DNA of 64,000 nt from Streptomyces sp. ISL-11 (GTDB lineage: Bacteria; Actinomycetota; Actinomycetes; Streptomycetales; Streptomycetaceae). Numbering within the stretch: the stretch's first letter is position 1; every line of letters begins with the position of its first letter. Made by a program: the position numbers and the translations under genes. Below are positions 1 through 7,341 of this stretch, piece after piece. Below the pieces are notes generated by a model. The model was not told where the DNA came from. It saw only the letters and a program-made list of their open reading frames with translations, and made no database searches. The stretch is taken from positions 124,001 through 188,000 of the forward strand of contig NZ_JAGGOL010000029.1 of the NCBI RefSeq assembly GCF_018614525.1, in the 5' to 3' direction.

Positions 1-554
1 ACCTCGCGGCGTCGGACCTCTCTCCCCTGGAGGCCGGCGCATCACCGCCCGGCGTACGGCACTTCACCGCCGCGCCGCTTCCGCGCGACCACGCCCGCGT
101 CACGCTCTCACGGGACGGCGGGGTCGCCGTGCGCGGCGGCCTGCGGGATGTCGAGCTGTTCGTGACCGCCGGTGCGACCTTCACCGGTTTCGCGCGCGAC
201 GAGTACACCACCACGCAGGTTTTCACCGACCGCGTGTTCGGTGCGCGGCTCGACGTGACCTGGCGGCTCGCGGACGAGGAGGCGGATTACCGGGGCTGCC
301 GGAGCCGGGCGCACCAGGCATTGACCGAAGCGTTCGCTGGTCACACGAGCCGGTCCAGTCAGCACACCTTCCATCACCTGGGATCCGCGGTCCTGGACGC
401 TTGCTCCGGCATTTCTGAAGTACTCGTCGAGGGCGTCCACTTGACGCGTGCCCTGGTCGATCTCAGCCCTTTCGGCGTGGAGAACGAGGGCCGCGTCTAT
501 ACGGCGGCGGATGCGCCGAGCAGCACCGTATCGGTCGTCGTGCACCGCGCTTGA
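1..554 (+). CDS. Uricase-like protein, C-terminal part (cut by window edge)
   Basis: The frame is open from base 3 to the stop at 552-554, so about the last 183 residues are visible; full uricases are near 300. Uricases (T-fold homotetramers) oxidise urate to 5-hydroxyisourate. Family signatures seen: TTQVFTDRV and LDVTWRL for the second T-fold half, SSQHTFHHLGSAVLDAC matching the segment that carries the active-site Gln, and LVDLSPFGVENEGRVYTAAD matching the C-terminal consensus. The Asn-x-His pair that normally stands just before LVDLSPFG is not seen (the segment reads VHLTRA), so activity may be altered. Membership in the uricase fold is likely; urate oxidation is less certain. Confidence 0.75.
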   Translation, partial: LAASDLSPLEAGASPPGVRHFTAAPLPRDHARVTLSRDGGVAVRGGLRDVELFVTAGATFTGFARDEYTTTQVFTDRVFGARLDVTWRLADEEADYRGCRSRAHQALTEAFAGHTSRSSQHTFHHLGSAVLDACSGISEVLVEGVHLTRALVDLSPFGVENEGRVYTAADAPSSTVSVVVHRA

Positions 555-606
555 GGAATGTCTCCGGAGGTTCAGTGCGATCGTCATGCTCCGCGGTCCG
601 CGCGTA

Positions 607-636
607 TTCCACCGCTTTCCACCGCTTTCCACCGCT
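607..636. repeat. Three tandem 10-bp direct repeats (TTCCACCGCT)
   Basis: Copies lie at 607-616, 617-626 and 627-636, identical and one helical turn apart, ending 21 bp before the GTG start of the His-Gly-tailed secreted protein. The phasing would suit a cooperatively bound regulator or a structured leader, but neither is shown by the sequence alone. Confidence 0.6.
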
Positions 637-657
637 CCGAAGGGAAAGGGAACCGCT

Positions 658-1296
658 GTGTTCACGAGACGTCTCCGAACGGCCCGGACCACCCTTGCCG
701 CCGCAGCAGTCCTCACGGCCGCGGCACTCGCGCCGGTGGCCCACGCCACGACCCCGGGGGAGGGCTCCACCACCCTCCTGGCCTGCGCGGGAACCGTCGA
801 ATCCACCTACTCGCCGGGGCTGACGTACGCCCCCAAGCCCACCGCGATCCGCTCACGCGCCCTGGTGGGCTGTCCCCTCTCCCTCGGCTCCAAGGTCACA
901 TCGGCGACCTTCGGAGGCAGCTCGTCGGGGACGCTCTCCTGCCTGACCGGCCCGGCGAGCGGCACCTTGACGTTCGACTGGAACGACGGGGGAACGTCCA
1001 CCGCCTTCATCACCAGCGCCGCTTCCCTGCGCCCCAACGGCAACATCGTCACCGCCAGTACGGGCACCATCAAGTCCGGGAAGTTCAAGGGCGCCACGGT
1101 CGTCACCGAGGTCACGCTGCTCGCCTCCAGCCTCAGCGCATGCCTGACCCCCCAGGGCCTTACCTCGGCATCCGGACCCACGACGGTCACCATCGTCGGC
1201 CTGGCGACGGGCCACGGCCACGGCCACGGCCACGGCCACGGACACGGACACGGCCACGGCCACGGCCACGGCGACAAGCCGAAACACGAGGACTGA
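658..1296 (+). CDS. Small secreted protein with a (Gly-His)10 tail
   Basis: Encodes 212 residues from GTG 658, preceded by the purine-rich site GAAGGGAAAGGG. The N-terminus MFTRRLRTARTT plus an alanine-rich core ending VAHA is a typical Sec signal peptide. The mature domain has five Cys in spaced positions (LLACAG, LVGCPL, TLSCLT, SACLTP region) and looks like an all-beta extracellular domain. The C-terminus is ten Gly-His repeats (1210-1272) followed by DKPKHED, a likely metal-binding tail for Ni, Zn or Cu. The core (CAGTVESTYSPGLT, 'RSRALVGC') is related to the product of 2457-2996, which lacks the tail. I know no function for this family. Confidence 0.85.
   Translation: MFTRRLRTARTTLAAAAVLTAAALAPVAHATTPGEGSTTLLACAGTVESTYSPGLTYAPKPTAIRSRALVGCPLSLGSKVTSATFGGSSSGTLSCLTGPASGTLTFDWNDGGTSTAFITSAASLRPNGNIVTASTGTIKSGKFKGATVVTEVTLLASSLSACLTPQGLTSASGPTTVTIVGLATGHGHGHGHGHGHGHGHGHGHGDKPKHED
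1210..1272 (+). repeat. Hexanucleotide repeat encoding Gly-His
   Basis: Ten hexamers, GGCCAC with two GGACAC variants, lie in frame at the end of the secreted protein gene. Such a tract can change length by slipped-strand copying without breaking the frame, so tail length may differ between strains. Confidence 0.85.
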
Positions 1297-1316
1297 AGAG
1301 CCACGTGAGCGGCAGA

Positions 1317-1364
1317 GCGGGGGCGGGTCCGGTCACGATCTCCAGTGACCGGACCCGCCCCCGC
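1317..1364. terminator. Perfect hairpin between convergent genes
   Basis: Arms 1317-1336 and 1345-1364 are exact 20-bp reverse complements around an 8-nt loop. It lies between the stop at 1296 (+) and the stop at 1381 (-), so it can end both transcripts. There is no clear T-tract, as is usual in Streptomyces. Confidence 0.85.
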
Positions 1365-1380
1365 TGATGCGCCGGTGGGG

Positions 1381-2460
1381 TCAGACGCCCAGCTCGTGGG
1401 CGGCCAGGGCGGTGCCCTCGATGCGGGCGCGGATCTTGGCGAACGCGGTGTCGCGGGAGGTGGACGTGTCGTCGGCGAAGGGCGAGAACCCGCAGTCGTC
1501 GCACGTGCCCAGGCGCTCGACGGGCAGACGGCGGGCGGCGGCCAGGACCCGGTCGCGGACCTGCTCGGGGCTCTCGACGCGCGGGTCGATCGGGTCCGTG
1601 ACCCCGATGAACACGCGCGCCTGGCCGGGCAGGTGGTCGGCCAGCACCCCGAGCGCCTTCTCCGGATCCGGCTCGCTCGCCAGCTGGACGTAGAAGGCCC
1701 CGGCCTTGAGCCGCAGCAGTCCCGGCAGCAGGGCGGTGTAGTCCACGTCGAGGCTGTGGGTGGAGTCCTGGTCGCCGCCGGGGCAGGTGTGCACACCGAT
1801 ACGGGCCTGCTCGGCGGCGGTGAAGCGCTCCAGGACACGGTTGTTGATCGCGATGAACTGCTCCAGCAGGCCACCGCCCGGATCCAGTTTCAGCGCCAGG
1901 CGCGCCTCGGTGAAGTCGAGCTGGACGCTGTGCGCTCCGGCGTCCAGACAGCCGCGGATGTCGGCCTCCGCCTCGGCGGTGAGATCGTCGAGGAAGGCTT
2001 CGCGGGAATAGCCGTCGATGCCGTCCGGCGGGTAGAGCAGGCTGAGCGCCGAGGGCGCGATGACGGCCTGCTTGACGGGGACGGTCGCGTGCCGGCGGGC
2101 GGTCCGCAGATATCGGTCGGCGTGCACGGCGTAGCGCAGCGGCCCGGCCGTCAGCCGCGGCAGCTGCCGCTGATGCCCGTCGGCGAACGGGATGACCGCG
2201 CCGTCGGGCGCCAGCCGGTCCAGGCCGGTGAGCGGGTAGGTGGCGAAGCTGGGCTTGGACTGTTCGCCGTCGGTGACGACCGGCGAGCCGATCTCCTCCA
2301 GGCGGCGGATCGTGTCGCGGACCGCGTCGTCCTGCGCGGCGGCGAGTTCGTCGTCGCCGAGCCGGCCGGCCGCGTGGGCCGCCATGGCCGCGAGCAGCTC
2401 GGCGGACCGGGGAATGCTGCCGATGGGTTCCGTGGGGATCCCCATGGAGGCCGGGCTCAC
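1381..2460 (-). CDS. MetE C-terminal-like (cobalamin-independent methionine synthase family) protein
   Basis: Encodes 359 residues, the size of stand-alone MetE catalytic-domain homologues (full MetE is about 760). MetE moves a methyl group to a zinc-bound thiol. Visible motifs: TDGEQSKPSF near the N-terminus, GVHTCPGGD with the first zinc ligands (His, Cys), and GTCDDCGFSPF with the C-terminal zinc Cys. No N-terminal folate domain is present, so the methyl donor is not predictable; archaeal-type short MetE proteins use corrinoid proteins and others act on unrelated thiols. The GTG start overlaps the stop of the upstream secreted-protein gene in a GTGA, pointing to translational coupling. ATG at 2445 is an alternative start. 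Confidence 0.85.
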   Translation of the reverse strand: MSPASMGIPTEPIGSIPRSAELLAAMAAHAAGRLGDDELAAAQDDAVRDTIRRLEEIGSPVVTDGEQSKPSFATYPLTGLDRLAPDGAVIPFADGHQRQLPRLTAGPLRYAVHADRYLRTARRHATVPVKQAVIAPSALSLLYPPDGIDGYSREAFLDDLTAEAEADIRGCLDAGAHSVQLDFTEARLALKLDPGGGLLEQFIAINNRVLERFTAAEQARIGVHTCPGGDQDSTHSLDVDYTALLPGLLRLKAGAFYVQLASEPDPEKALGVLADHLPGQARVFIGVTDPIDPRVESPEQVRDRVLAAARRLPVERLGTCDDCGFSPFADDTSTSRDTAFAKIRARIEGTALAAHELGV

Positions 2461-2996
2461 GGCCGGATCTCCAGCTGCGCCCCGCCGCTGCTCATGGTGA
2501 GGCCGGAGGAGAGGCAGTTCGTGGGCAGCTGGCCGGACAGCGCGGCCACGGTCCGCCGCGCCGCTTGCCCCTTGCCGAGCCCTTCGGTGACCCGTCCCGA
2601 CAGCGTGACGATCTGAACGTCGGTGGCGCGGACGGTGGTGCCGCTGTCATAGCGGATCAACGACCGTCTTCCGTCGGCGTACTTCACGGTTTCCGTGATG
2701 TGGGGATTGGCCAGACCGAGGCAGGACGCCTCCGGTGAGACGCCTTCCAGAGAACCGGTGGCGGGTCCGGGCCCGACCGTGCACGCGTACCGGGCCTTGA
2801 TGCGGACGTGGGTCTCGTGTGGCGTGAGGGTCAGGGGCGGATCGTACGTACTCTCGCTGGTGCCCGTGCACAGGACGGCCTCTTCGTGCCTTCCAGTGTG
2901 GGCCTGACCGGCCTGACCGGCCGGGGACCACATCCATGACGAGCCCACCAAGAGCAGGGAACTCAACGCCACCACTGCACCGCGTCCGCCGACCAT
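2457..2996 (-). CDS. Small secreted protein, paralogue of the His-Gly-tailed protein
   Basis: Encodes 179 residues from ATG 2996. MVGGRGAVVALSSLLLVGSSW plus an Ala-Gly-Gln-rich stretch is a signal peptide. The mature part carries LCTGTSESTYDPPLTL, IKARYACTVGPG, SCLGLAN and NCLSSGL, the same Cys order and the same S-T-Y-x-P-x-L motif as the secreted protein at 658-1296, but without the Gly-His tail. The stop shares bases with the GTG of the MetE-like gene, so the two form an operon. A coupled secreted protein and cytosolic methyltransferase is an odd pairing and I cannot name a joint role. Confidence 0.8.
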   Translation of the reverse strand: MVGGRGAVVALSSLLLVGSSWMWSPAGQAGQAHTGRHEEAVLCTGTSESTYDPPLTLTPHETHVRIKARYACTVGPGPATGSLEGVSPEASCLGLANPHITETVKYADGRRSLIRYDSGTTVRATDVQIVTLSGRVTEGLGKGQAARRTVAALSGQLPTNCLSSGLTMSSGGAQLEIRP

Positions 2997-3242
2997 GCGT
3001 CCTCCAGGGAACCGGATCCACTACCGGCCCACTGAATACCCCGGCCCTCCCCCGCCACCCCGGCTTCCCGCAGCGCACCGACCGCGCACACCGCCGCCCG
3101 CGCGCGGGCCGTATCCCACGCACCCCGTATCGGTGCGTCGTGAGCCGTCGGGGGCCGCCATGAACCCGCGGTGTGCCGGGTAGGGACGGCTGAACGGGAA
3201 CACAGCTCTCACCGCCGGTCACATCCGATGGAAGGTGCCTCA

Positions 3243-3764
3243 ATGAATGAAACCGCCGCCAAACGACTCGTCTTCGCCATGCTGGACGCGGACGGGGACG
3301 GCGTCGTCTCGAAGGACGAATACGCCGCGCGGGCAGAGCGCGTGACGGCGGCGACGGGGCGCACACTCGACGACCCCCTGGTCGTCATCGCGCGCACGGC
3401 CGGCGAGCGGGCGTGGGCGGCGATGGACGCGAACGGGGACGGCAAGGTGACCTTCGACGAGTACGCGGCATGGGCCGGCGCCGAGGCGTTCGACACCATC
3501 TGCGAGCCCGTGCTCGGCGCCCTTTTCGACCTCGCCGACACCGACAAGGACGGCGCGCTGGTTTTGAGTGAGTTCACGATGCTGCGCACCGCGCTGGGAA
3601 ACCCGGCCGGCAATGTCGCCACCGCCTTCGAGGCGCTGGACGCCGACGGTGACGGACGCGTCGACCGTGCCGATTACCTCGCCTCGATCCGCGCGCACGT
3701 CATCGGGGAGAGCTCTCCCGTGGGCGAGGCGCTGTACAGCAGGGAGGAAGTGCTACGCACCTGA
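3243..3764 (+). CDS. EF-hand calcium-binding protein (four hands)
   Basis: Encodes 173 residues from ATG 3243 with GGAAGGTG just upstream. Four EF-hand loops are visible: DADGDGVVSKDE (near residue 15), DANGDGKVTFDE (near 65), DTDKDGALVLSE (near 100) and DADGDGRVDRAD (near 133). All have Asp at loop positions 1, 3 and 5, and Glu or Asp at 12, so all may bind Ca2+. There is no signal peptide or membrane segment, so it is cytosolic, in the size class of calerythrin-like bacterial sarcoplasmic-type proteins acting as Ca2+ buffers or sensors. About 105 bp of its 3' end are copied at 9575-9680. Confidence 0.9.
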   Translation: MNETAAKRLVFAMLDADGDGVVSKDEYAARAERVTAATGRTLDDPLVVIARTAGERAWAAMDANGDGKVTFDEYAAWAGAEAFDTICEPVLGALFDLADTDKDGALVLSEFTMLRTALGNPAGNVATAFEALDADGDGRVDRADYLASIRAHVIGESSPVGEALYSREEVLRT

Positions 3765-3832
3765 CGACAGCCGATCCGGCCCAGCGGGAAACAGGCGTGC
3801 GGCAGGGCCTGCGGGGTGTCAATCTTTGCCGG

Positions 3833-4552
3833 GTGACCTCAACCGAGACGAGTTCCATCCGTGCCGCCGCAGCTCGGAACAATGCTGACTGGTGTGCCGC
3901 GGTCTGCCGCTCACACGGCATTCCGGGAACCTTCGGCGAGACGGCTTGGTGGAGTTCCCGCCGCACGCCGCCGTACTACCCCGACGCCGTCACTCTCCAC
4001 CACGACGCCGTGCCGGCCGACTTTCTCACCCAGCTCGACATGGCGACACCCGGGTGCACGATCAAGGACAGTTTCGCCACGCTCGATCTCGCGTCGAATG
4101 GCTTCATCGAGCTCTTCCACGCCCAGTGGATCCACCGCCCGGCAGGACTCCCCGCACCGGGGACGTCGGCTCTGCGTGCCGAGCGGGTCTCGACGGCGGC
4201 CCGGCTGCATGACTGGCAGGTCGCGTGGCACGGTGGTGACGGAACCCCGGACGTCTTCCGGCCGGCGCTGCTGGACGACCCGTCTGTGCGGGTGCTCGCC
4301 CTCTACGACGGCGAAGTCCTCTCCGGCGGTGTCGTGCTGAACCGTAGTGCGGGGGTCGTCGGCCTCTCCAACCTCTTCGCGGTCGACGGCATCGACGTCG
4401 ACGCCGTCTGGTCGTCAGCGATCACCGCAGCCGCCGACCATTTCCCCGGCCTTCCCCTCGTCGGTTACGAGCACGGGGACGACCTCGCGCACGCGCTCGC
4501 CGGCGGATTCGCCGCGATCGGCCCGCTCCGCGTCTGGTTGCACGACGCCTGA
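3833..4552 (+). CDS. Conserved hypothetical protein, possibly a degenerate GNAT acetyltransferase
   Basis: Encodes 239 residues from GTG 3833 (an in-frame ATG at 3797 is possible). The order of segments (YYPDAVTLH, then IKDSFATLDL, a linker, then VRVLALYDGEVLSGGVVLNRSAGVVGLSNLFA and a C-terminal GYEHGDDLAHALAGGFAAIGPLRVWL) follows a GNAT-like alpha/beta plan in which the second half would bind acetyl-CoA. The R/Q-x-x-G-x-G/A loop is not clear, so the activity is uncertain. It follows the EF-hand gene on the same strand by 68 bp and ends before a large intergenic hairpin. Confidence 0.65.
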   Translation: MTSTETSSIRAAAARNNADWCAAVCRSHGIPGTFGETAWWSSRRTPPYYPDAVTLHHDAVPADFLTQLDMATPGCTIKDSFATLDLASNGFIELFHAQWIHRPAGLPAPGTSALRAERVSTAARLHDWQVAWHGGDGTPDVFRPALLDDPSVRVLALYDGEVLSGGVVLNRSAGVVGLSNLFAVDGIDVDAVWSSAITAAADHFPGLPLVGYEHGDDLAHALAGGFAAIGPLRVWLHDA

Positions 4553-4564
4553 CAGGAGGGTGCC

Positions 4565-4660
4565 GTGCCGCCTGCGGCGGCGGGCGCCCTGCGGGCGCGT
4601 TCTCAAGCGCCGGACGGGCTGATTGTGGCTGAGCTCGGCCGATGTCAGCCCGTCCGGCGC
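4565..4660. terminator. Streptomyces intergenic repeat with perfect 16-bp hairpin
   Basis: Arms 4607-4622 and 4645-4660 (starting GCGCCGGACGGGCTGA) are exact reverse complements. The flanking GCCGCCTGCGGCGGC and GGCGCCCTGCGGGCGC form further small hairpins. The same modules recur after other genes in this window (near 16.8, 24.9, 27.5, 30.7, 38.8 and 49.7 kb), always outside genes, so this is a dispersed family that probably works as a terminator. Confidence 0.75.
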
Positions 4661-4675
4661 GGGGTGGCTGCCGCC

Positions 4676-4819
4676 TCAGTAGGCAGCGGCCGGATCGCCG
4701 GGGAGGTTGACCCAGACCTTGGTGCCCTCCGTCGCCGGAGCGGCCTGGGCGATGCCCCACGTTCCGCCGTGTTCGCGCACGACGCAGGCGAGCAGGAGCA
4801 GTTGGCGCCTCCTGAGTGA
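4676..4819 (-). pseudogene. Copied 3' fragment of the HATPase gene
   Basis: Bases 4669-4819 are nearly identical to 6563-6713, the 3' end of the HATPase gene at 6569-7060. The readable tail runs RRRQLLLLACVVREHGG and ends in NLPGDPAAAY before the stop at 4676; the intact copy ends PGDPATSY. No N-terminal ATP-binding region precedes it, so it is a remnant. It starts after the GCCGCCTCAGTA shared with the other copy and ends at CCTCCTGAGTGA. A further 23-bp match lies just beyond (4833-4855, also at 10195-10217). Confidence 0.85.
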
Positions 4820-4898
4820 TCGGGCCGGATCACGCTGGCGGCAATCGGACATCGACATGCCCCCGCACCCAGCACTCGCACCGTGCGGCCGGCACGGC

Positions 4899-5828
4899 TC
4901 AGGTGATGTCCAGGACCGCCTTGCCGTGGAGGCGGCGTTCCAGCAGGGCGTCGATCGCCTCTGCGGCCCGGTCCCAGGTGCCGCGCCACGCGATTCCCGG
5001 GTCGAGCTCGCCGGCGGCGACCTCGTGGGCCAGCCAGGTGAGGTCCGGGGAGAGGCCGGAGCAGTCGGGCAGGGAGAAGCTCGTGATCGAGCGGTCGTGC
5101 CGGCCCCCGTCGCCGAAGAGGGCACCGTACGGGAACGACTCGCCCTGGTGCGCGGAATGCCCGACCGCCACCAGGGTGCCGCCCTCGGCCAGCATGCCGT
5201 AGGCGTCGACCAGTTGCTGCCCTCCCACCAGGTCGACGACACCGTTCACCGGCTCCGTGACCTGCTGCGGCCCGGCCACCACCTCGTGCGCCCCCTGCGC
5301 CCGCAGGCTGTCGCCGTGCCGGGCCGGGTCACCGGTCGAGGCGATGACGTACGCGCCACCGCGCCGGGCGAGCCGCACCGCGTACCGGCCGGTGCCGCCC
5401 GTCGCACCGGTCACCAGGATCCGCCGCCCCAGCAGCGGCCCGGCCCGGTGCAGAGCGCGCAGCGCGCTCGCCCCCGCGACGGGAACCGTGCTGATCGGCC
5501 CGAGGTCCGCCCCGGCGGGCGCCGTACCGATCCAGTCGGTGTCCACGGCGCGGAGTTCGGCCCACGCGCCGTCGGTGCCGAGCGTCACCACCGGCGTACC
5601 GGCCGCCGGGCCCGATCCGTCGGCCGCGGGGCGCTCCACGACGCCGGCCGCGTCCCAGCCGAGGACGGCGCCATCAGGGGCCTCGTCCAGGCTGAACCGC
5701 ACCTCCCCGTAGTTGAGGGACGTGGCCGTCACCCGTATCAGCGCCTGGTGGGGACCCGGCTCCGGATCCGGGACTCGGCCGATCCGGAGTCCGGTGGGCA
5801 GGGATCGGTCGACGAGCAGAGCACGCAT
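4899..5828 (-). CDS. Zinc-free medium-chain alcohol dehydrogenase / quinone oxidoreductase
   Basis: Encodes 309 residues from ATG 5828, with GAAGGG upstream; the longer frame to 5882 runs over the operator and is unlikely. N-terminal GroES-like domain includes SLNYGEVRF and LGWDAAGVVE; the Rossmann part has ILVTGATGGTGRYAV (near 140), the NADPH-binding signature. The catalytic and structural zinc cysteines of alcohol dehydrogenases are absent, so this is a quinone-oxidoreductase or enoyl-reductase type enzyme using NADPH. It is divergent from the TetR gene at 5924 with a perfect operator between them, so the pair is probably a substrate-induced detoxification unit. Confidence 0.88.
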   Translation of the reverse strand: MRALLVDRSLPTGLRIGRVPDPEPGPHQALIRVTATSLNYGEVRFSLDEAPDGAVLGWDAAGVVERPAADGSGPAAGTPVVTLGTDGAWAELRAVDTDWIGTAPAGADLGPISTVPVAGASALRALHRAGPLLGRRILVTGATGGTGRYAVRLARRGGAYVIASTGDPARHGDSLRAQGAHEVVAGPQQVTEPVNGVVDLVGGQQLVDAYGMLAEGGTLVAVGHSAHQGESFPYGALFGDGGRHDRSITSFSLPDCSGLSPDLTWLAHEVAAGELDPGIAWRGTWDRAAEAIDALLERRLHGKAVLDIT

Positions 5829-5863
5829 GGGGTGCACCCTTCGGTGAGGATCAAGAAACCCAG

Positions 5864-5884
5864 TTATGCCACTCAGTGGCATAA
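5864..5884. promoter_or_regulatory. Perfect TetR-type operator in the divergent promoter
   Basis: Arms TTATGCCACT and AGTGGCATAA are exact reverse complements around a single C. A second half site, AGTGGCAT, lies at 5891-5898. The site is 36 bp before the dehydrogenase start and 40 bp before the TetR start, where one bound repressor could control both genes. Confidence 0.8.
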
Positions 5885-5923
5885 GCGCGCAAGTGGCATT
5901 GTCCCCTCGGATACCCTGACGCC

Positions 5924-6577
5924 ATGACGAACGCGCTCCCGCTGCGCGAGCGCAAGAAACTGCGCACGCGACAGGCCCTGATCGACACCGCCCTGGACCT
6001 GTTCACCGAGCGCGGCTTCGGCGGGGTCACCCTCGACGAACTCTGCGACGCGGTCGACGTCTCCAAGCGCACGTTCTTCCGGTACTTCGCCAGCAAGGAA
6101 GACGTGGCCATGGCGCCCACGCAGGACCTGTGGCTGGCCTTCCTCGCCGACCTCGGCACCCGCGACCCCGACGGCCGAACGGTTCCGGCGATGCTCCAGG
6201 AGTCCCTGTACGCCGCGCTCGCCCGGATGACCGCCGACGACTGGGCCGCACGCGTCCTGCGCAGCCGCCGGCTGGCCGGCCGGACACCGTCGATGGACGC
6301 GCACGGCCTGCACTTCTGCCAGCGCACGAGCCGCGCCGCGGTGGACACGTTGCGGCGCCGCCTGGACCTCGCCGACCCGGACGACCTGCGCCCCCGCCTC
6401 GCCGTGGATGCGCTGGTCGCAGTCTTCCACTGCGCGATGGACGCCTGGGTGTCCCGGCCGGGCACCCCGACCCGCGACGACCTCGTCGCCCACCTGCGGG
6501 TCGCGTGCGCGGCCCTGCCGGGCAGCCTCACGCTGGCGGCAGGGTTGCGGGCGGGCGGCGTCGCCGCCTCAGTATGA
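5924..6577 (+). CDS. TetR-family repressor
   Basis: Encodes 217 residues from ATG 5924. The N-terminal helix-turn-helix reads TRQALIDTALDLFTERGFGG, then VTLDELCDAVDVSKRTFFRYFASKED, with the usual K-R-T-F-F-R-Y-F recognition helix (residues 38-46). The C-terminal ligand domain is not diagnostic. It is divergent from the dehydrogenase gene over a perfect palindrome at 5864-5884, which it most likely binds, repressing itself and the enzyme until a ligand appears. Its 3' end overlaps that of the convergent HATPase gene by 9 bp. Confidence 0.92.
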   Translation: MTNALPLRERKKLRTRQALIDTALDLFTERGFGGVTLDELCDAVDVSKRTFFRYFASKEDVAMAPTQDLWLAFLADLGTRDPDGRTVPAMLQESLYAALARMTADDWAARVLRSRRLAGRTPSMDAHGLHFCQRTSRAAVDTLRRRLDLADPDDLRPRLAVDALVAVFHCAMDAWVSRPGTPTRDDLVAHLRVACAALPGSLTLAAGLRAGGVAASV

Positions 6578-7060
6578 GGTGGCCGGATCGCCGGGGAGGT
6601 TGACCCAGACCTTGGTGCCCTCCGTCGCCGGAGCGGCCTGGGCGATGCCCCACGTTCCGCCGTGTTCGCGCACGACGCAGGCGAGCAGGAGCAGTTGGCG
6701 CCTCCTGAGTGACATGCAGGTCGCGGTCAGGAGCGGGTCGCAGTGGGTGCTGTGCGGGTCCCAGTTCACCAGGCGCAGCGTGCCGTCGCGCCAGCGGAGT
6801 GAGTGATAGAGGTCCTCGCCGGGTGCGAACTGGATGGCACAGGCGACCAGTTCGCTGACGACCTGGAGTGCGGGGTCGTCCATCCCGTCCAGGCCGTGCG
6901 CGCGGAGCGCGGAACGTACGGCATTACGGGCGATCCCGGCGGACCGGGGTTCCCCCGGGACGGTGAAGCTGTAGGCGAGGCCGGTGGGGTTGTGGGGGGT
7001 GAGGGGTTCCGGGGGGAGCGGGGAGGGGTTGGTCGTGAGGGGGCAGAGGCTCGCAGGCAT
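6569..7060 (-). CDS. RsbW-like HATPase of a WhiJ-type module
   Basis: Encodes 163 residues from ATG 7060 with GGAG upstream; the frame can be extended to 7348 but that would run through the promoter area. The HATPase_c (anti-sigma kinase type) order is visible: NAVRSALRAHGLDG, then LQVVSELVACAIQFAPG where SEL-V-A-I resembles the N-box, a beta strand with LRWRDGTLRLVNWDPH, and a C-terminal HGGTWGIAQAAPATEGTKVWVNL resembling the G-rich end. It faces away from the XRE regulator at 7342, the known Streptomyces whiJ/abaA arrangement of HATPase, XRE-DUF5753 and DUF397. The first N-box Asn is replaced by Ala, so ATP binding may be weak. Confidence 0.85.
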   Translation of the reverse strand: MPASLCPLTTNPSPLPPEPLTPHNPTGLAYSFTVPGEPRSAGIARNAVRSALRAHGLDGMDDPALQVVSELVACAIQFAPGEDLYHSLRWRDGTLRLVNWDPHSTHCDPLLTATCMSLRRRQLLLLACVVREHGGTWGIAQAAPATEGTKVWVNLPGDPATSY

Positions 7061-7341
7061 GCGGCAGCTCCGGTGTGGGGTGATTTCGGTGGTGCGCGCC
7101 GCGATGGATCGGACCGGTGGCTTGTCTCCCTGGCGCGGGCATGCCTCTCCCAGGGCAGGAGGGCGACGGGCATGCCTACGCGATGCTCTTCCGGCAGACG
7201 CGGAGCGTGAGTGCGTTGCGGTACTGAAGCTAGCGCGGCATGTGACACGCGTACCACCCATGCCGGGACTCATTGCCTCGATCGAGTGAACGGCGGGTCG
7301 CTGTGTAGGGGGTCTCGGTGCGGGAGCTGTAGGAAGGGGGC

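Noticed and set aside
1345..2616. A 423-codon + frame opposite the MetE-like gene
   Set aside because: Antisense shadow with no recognisable sequence; the minus-strand frame has zinc-ligand motifs in order.
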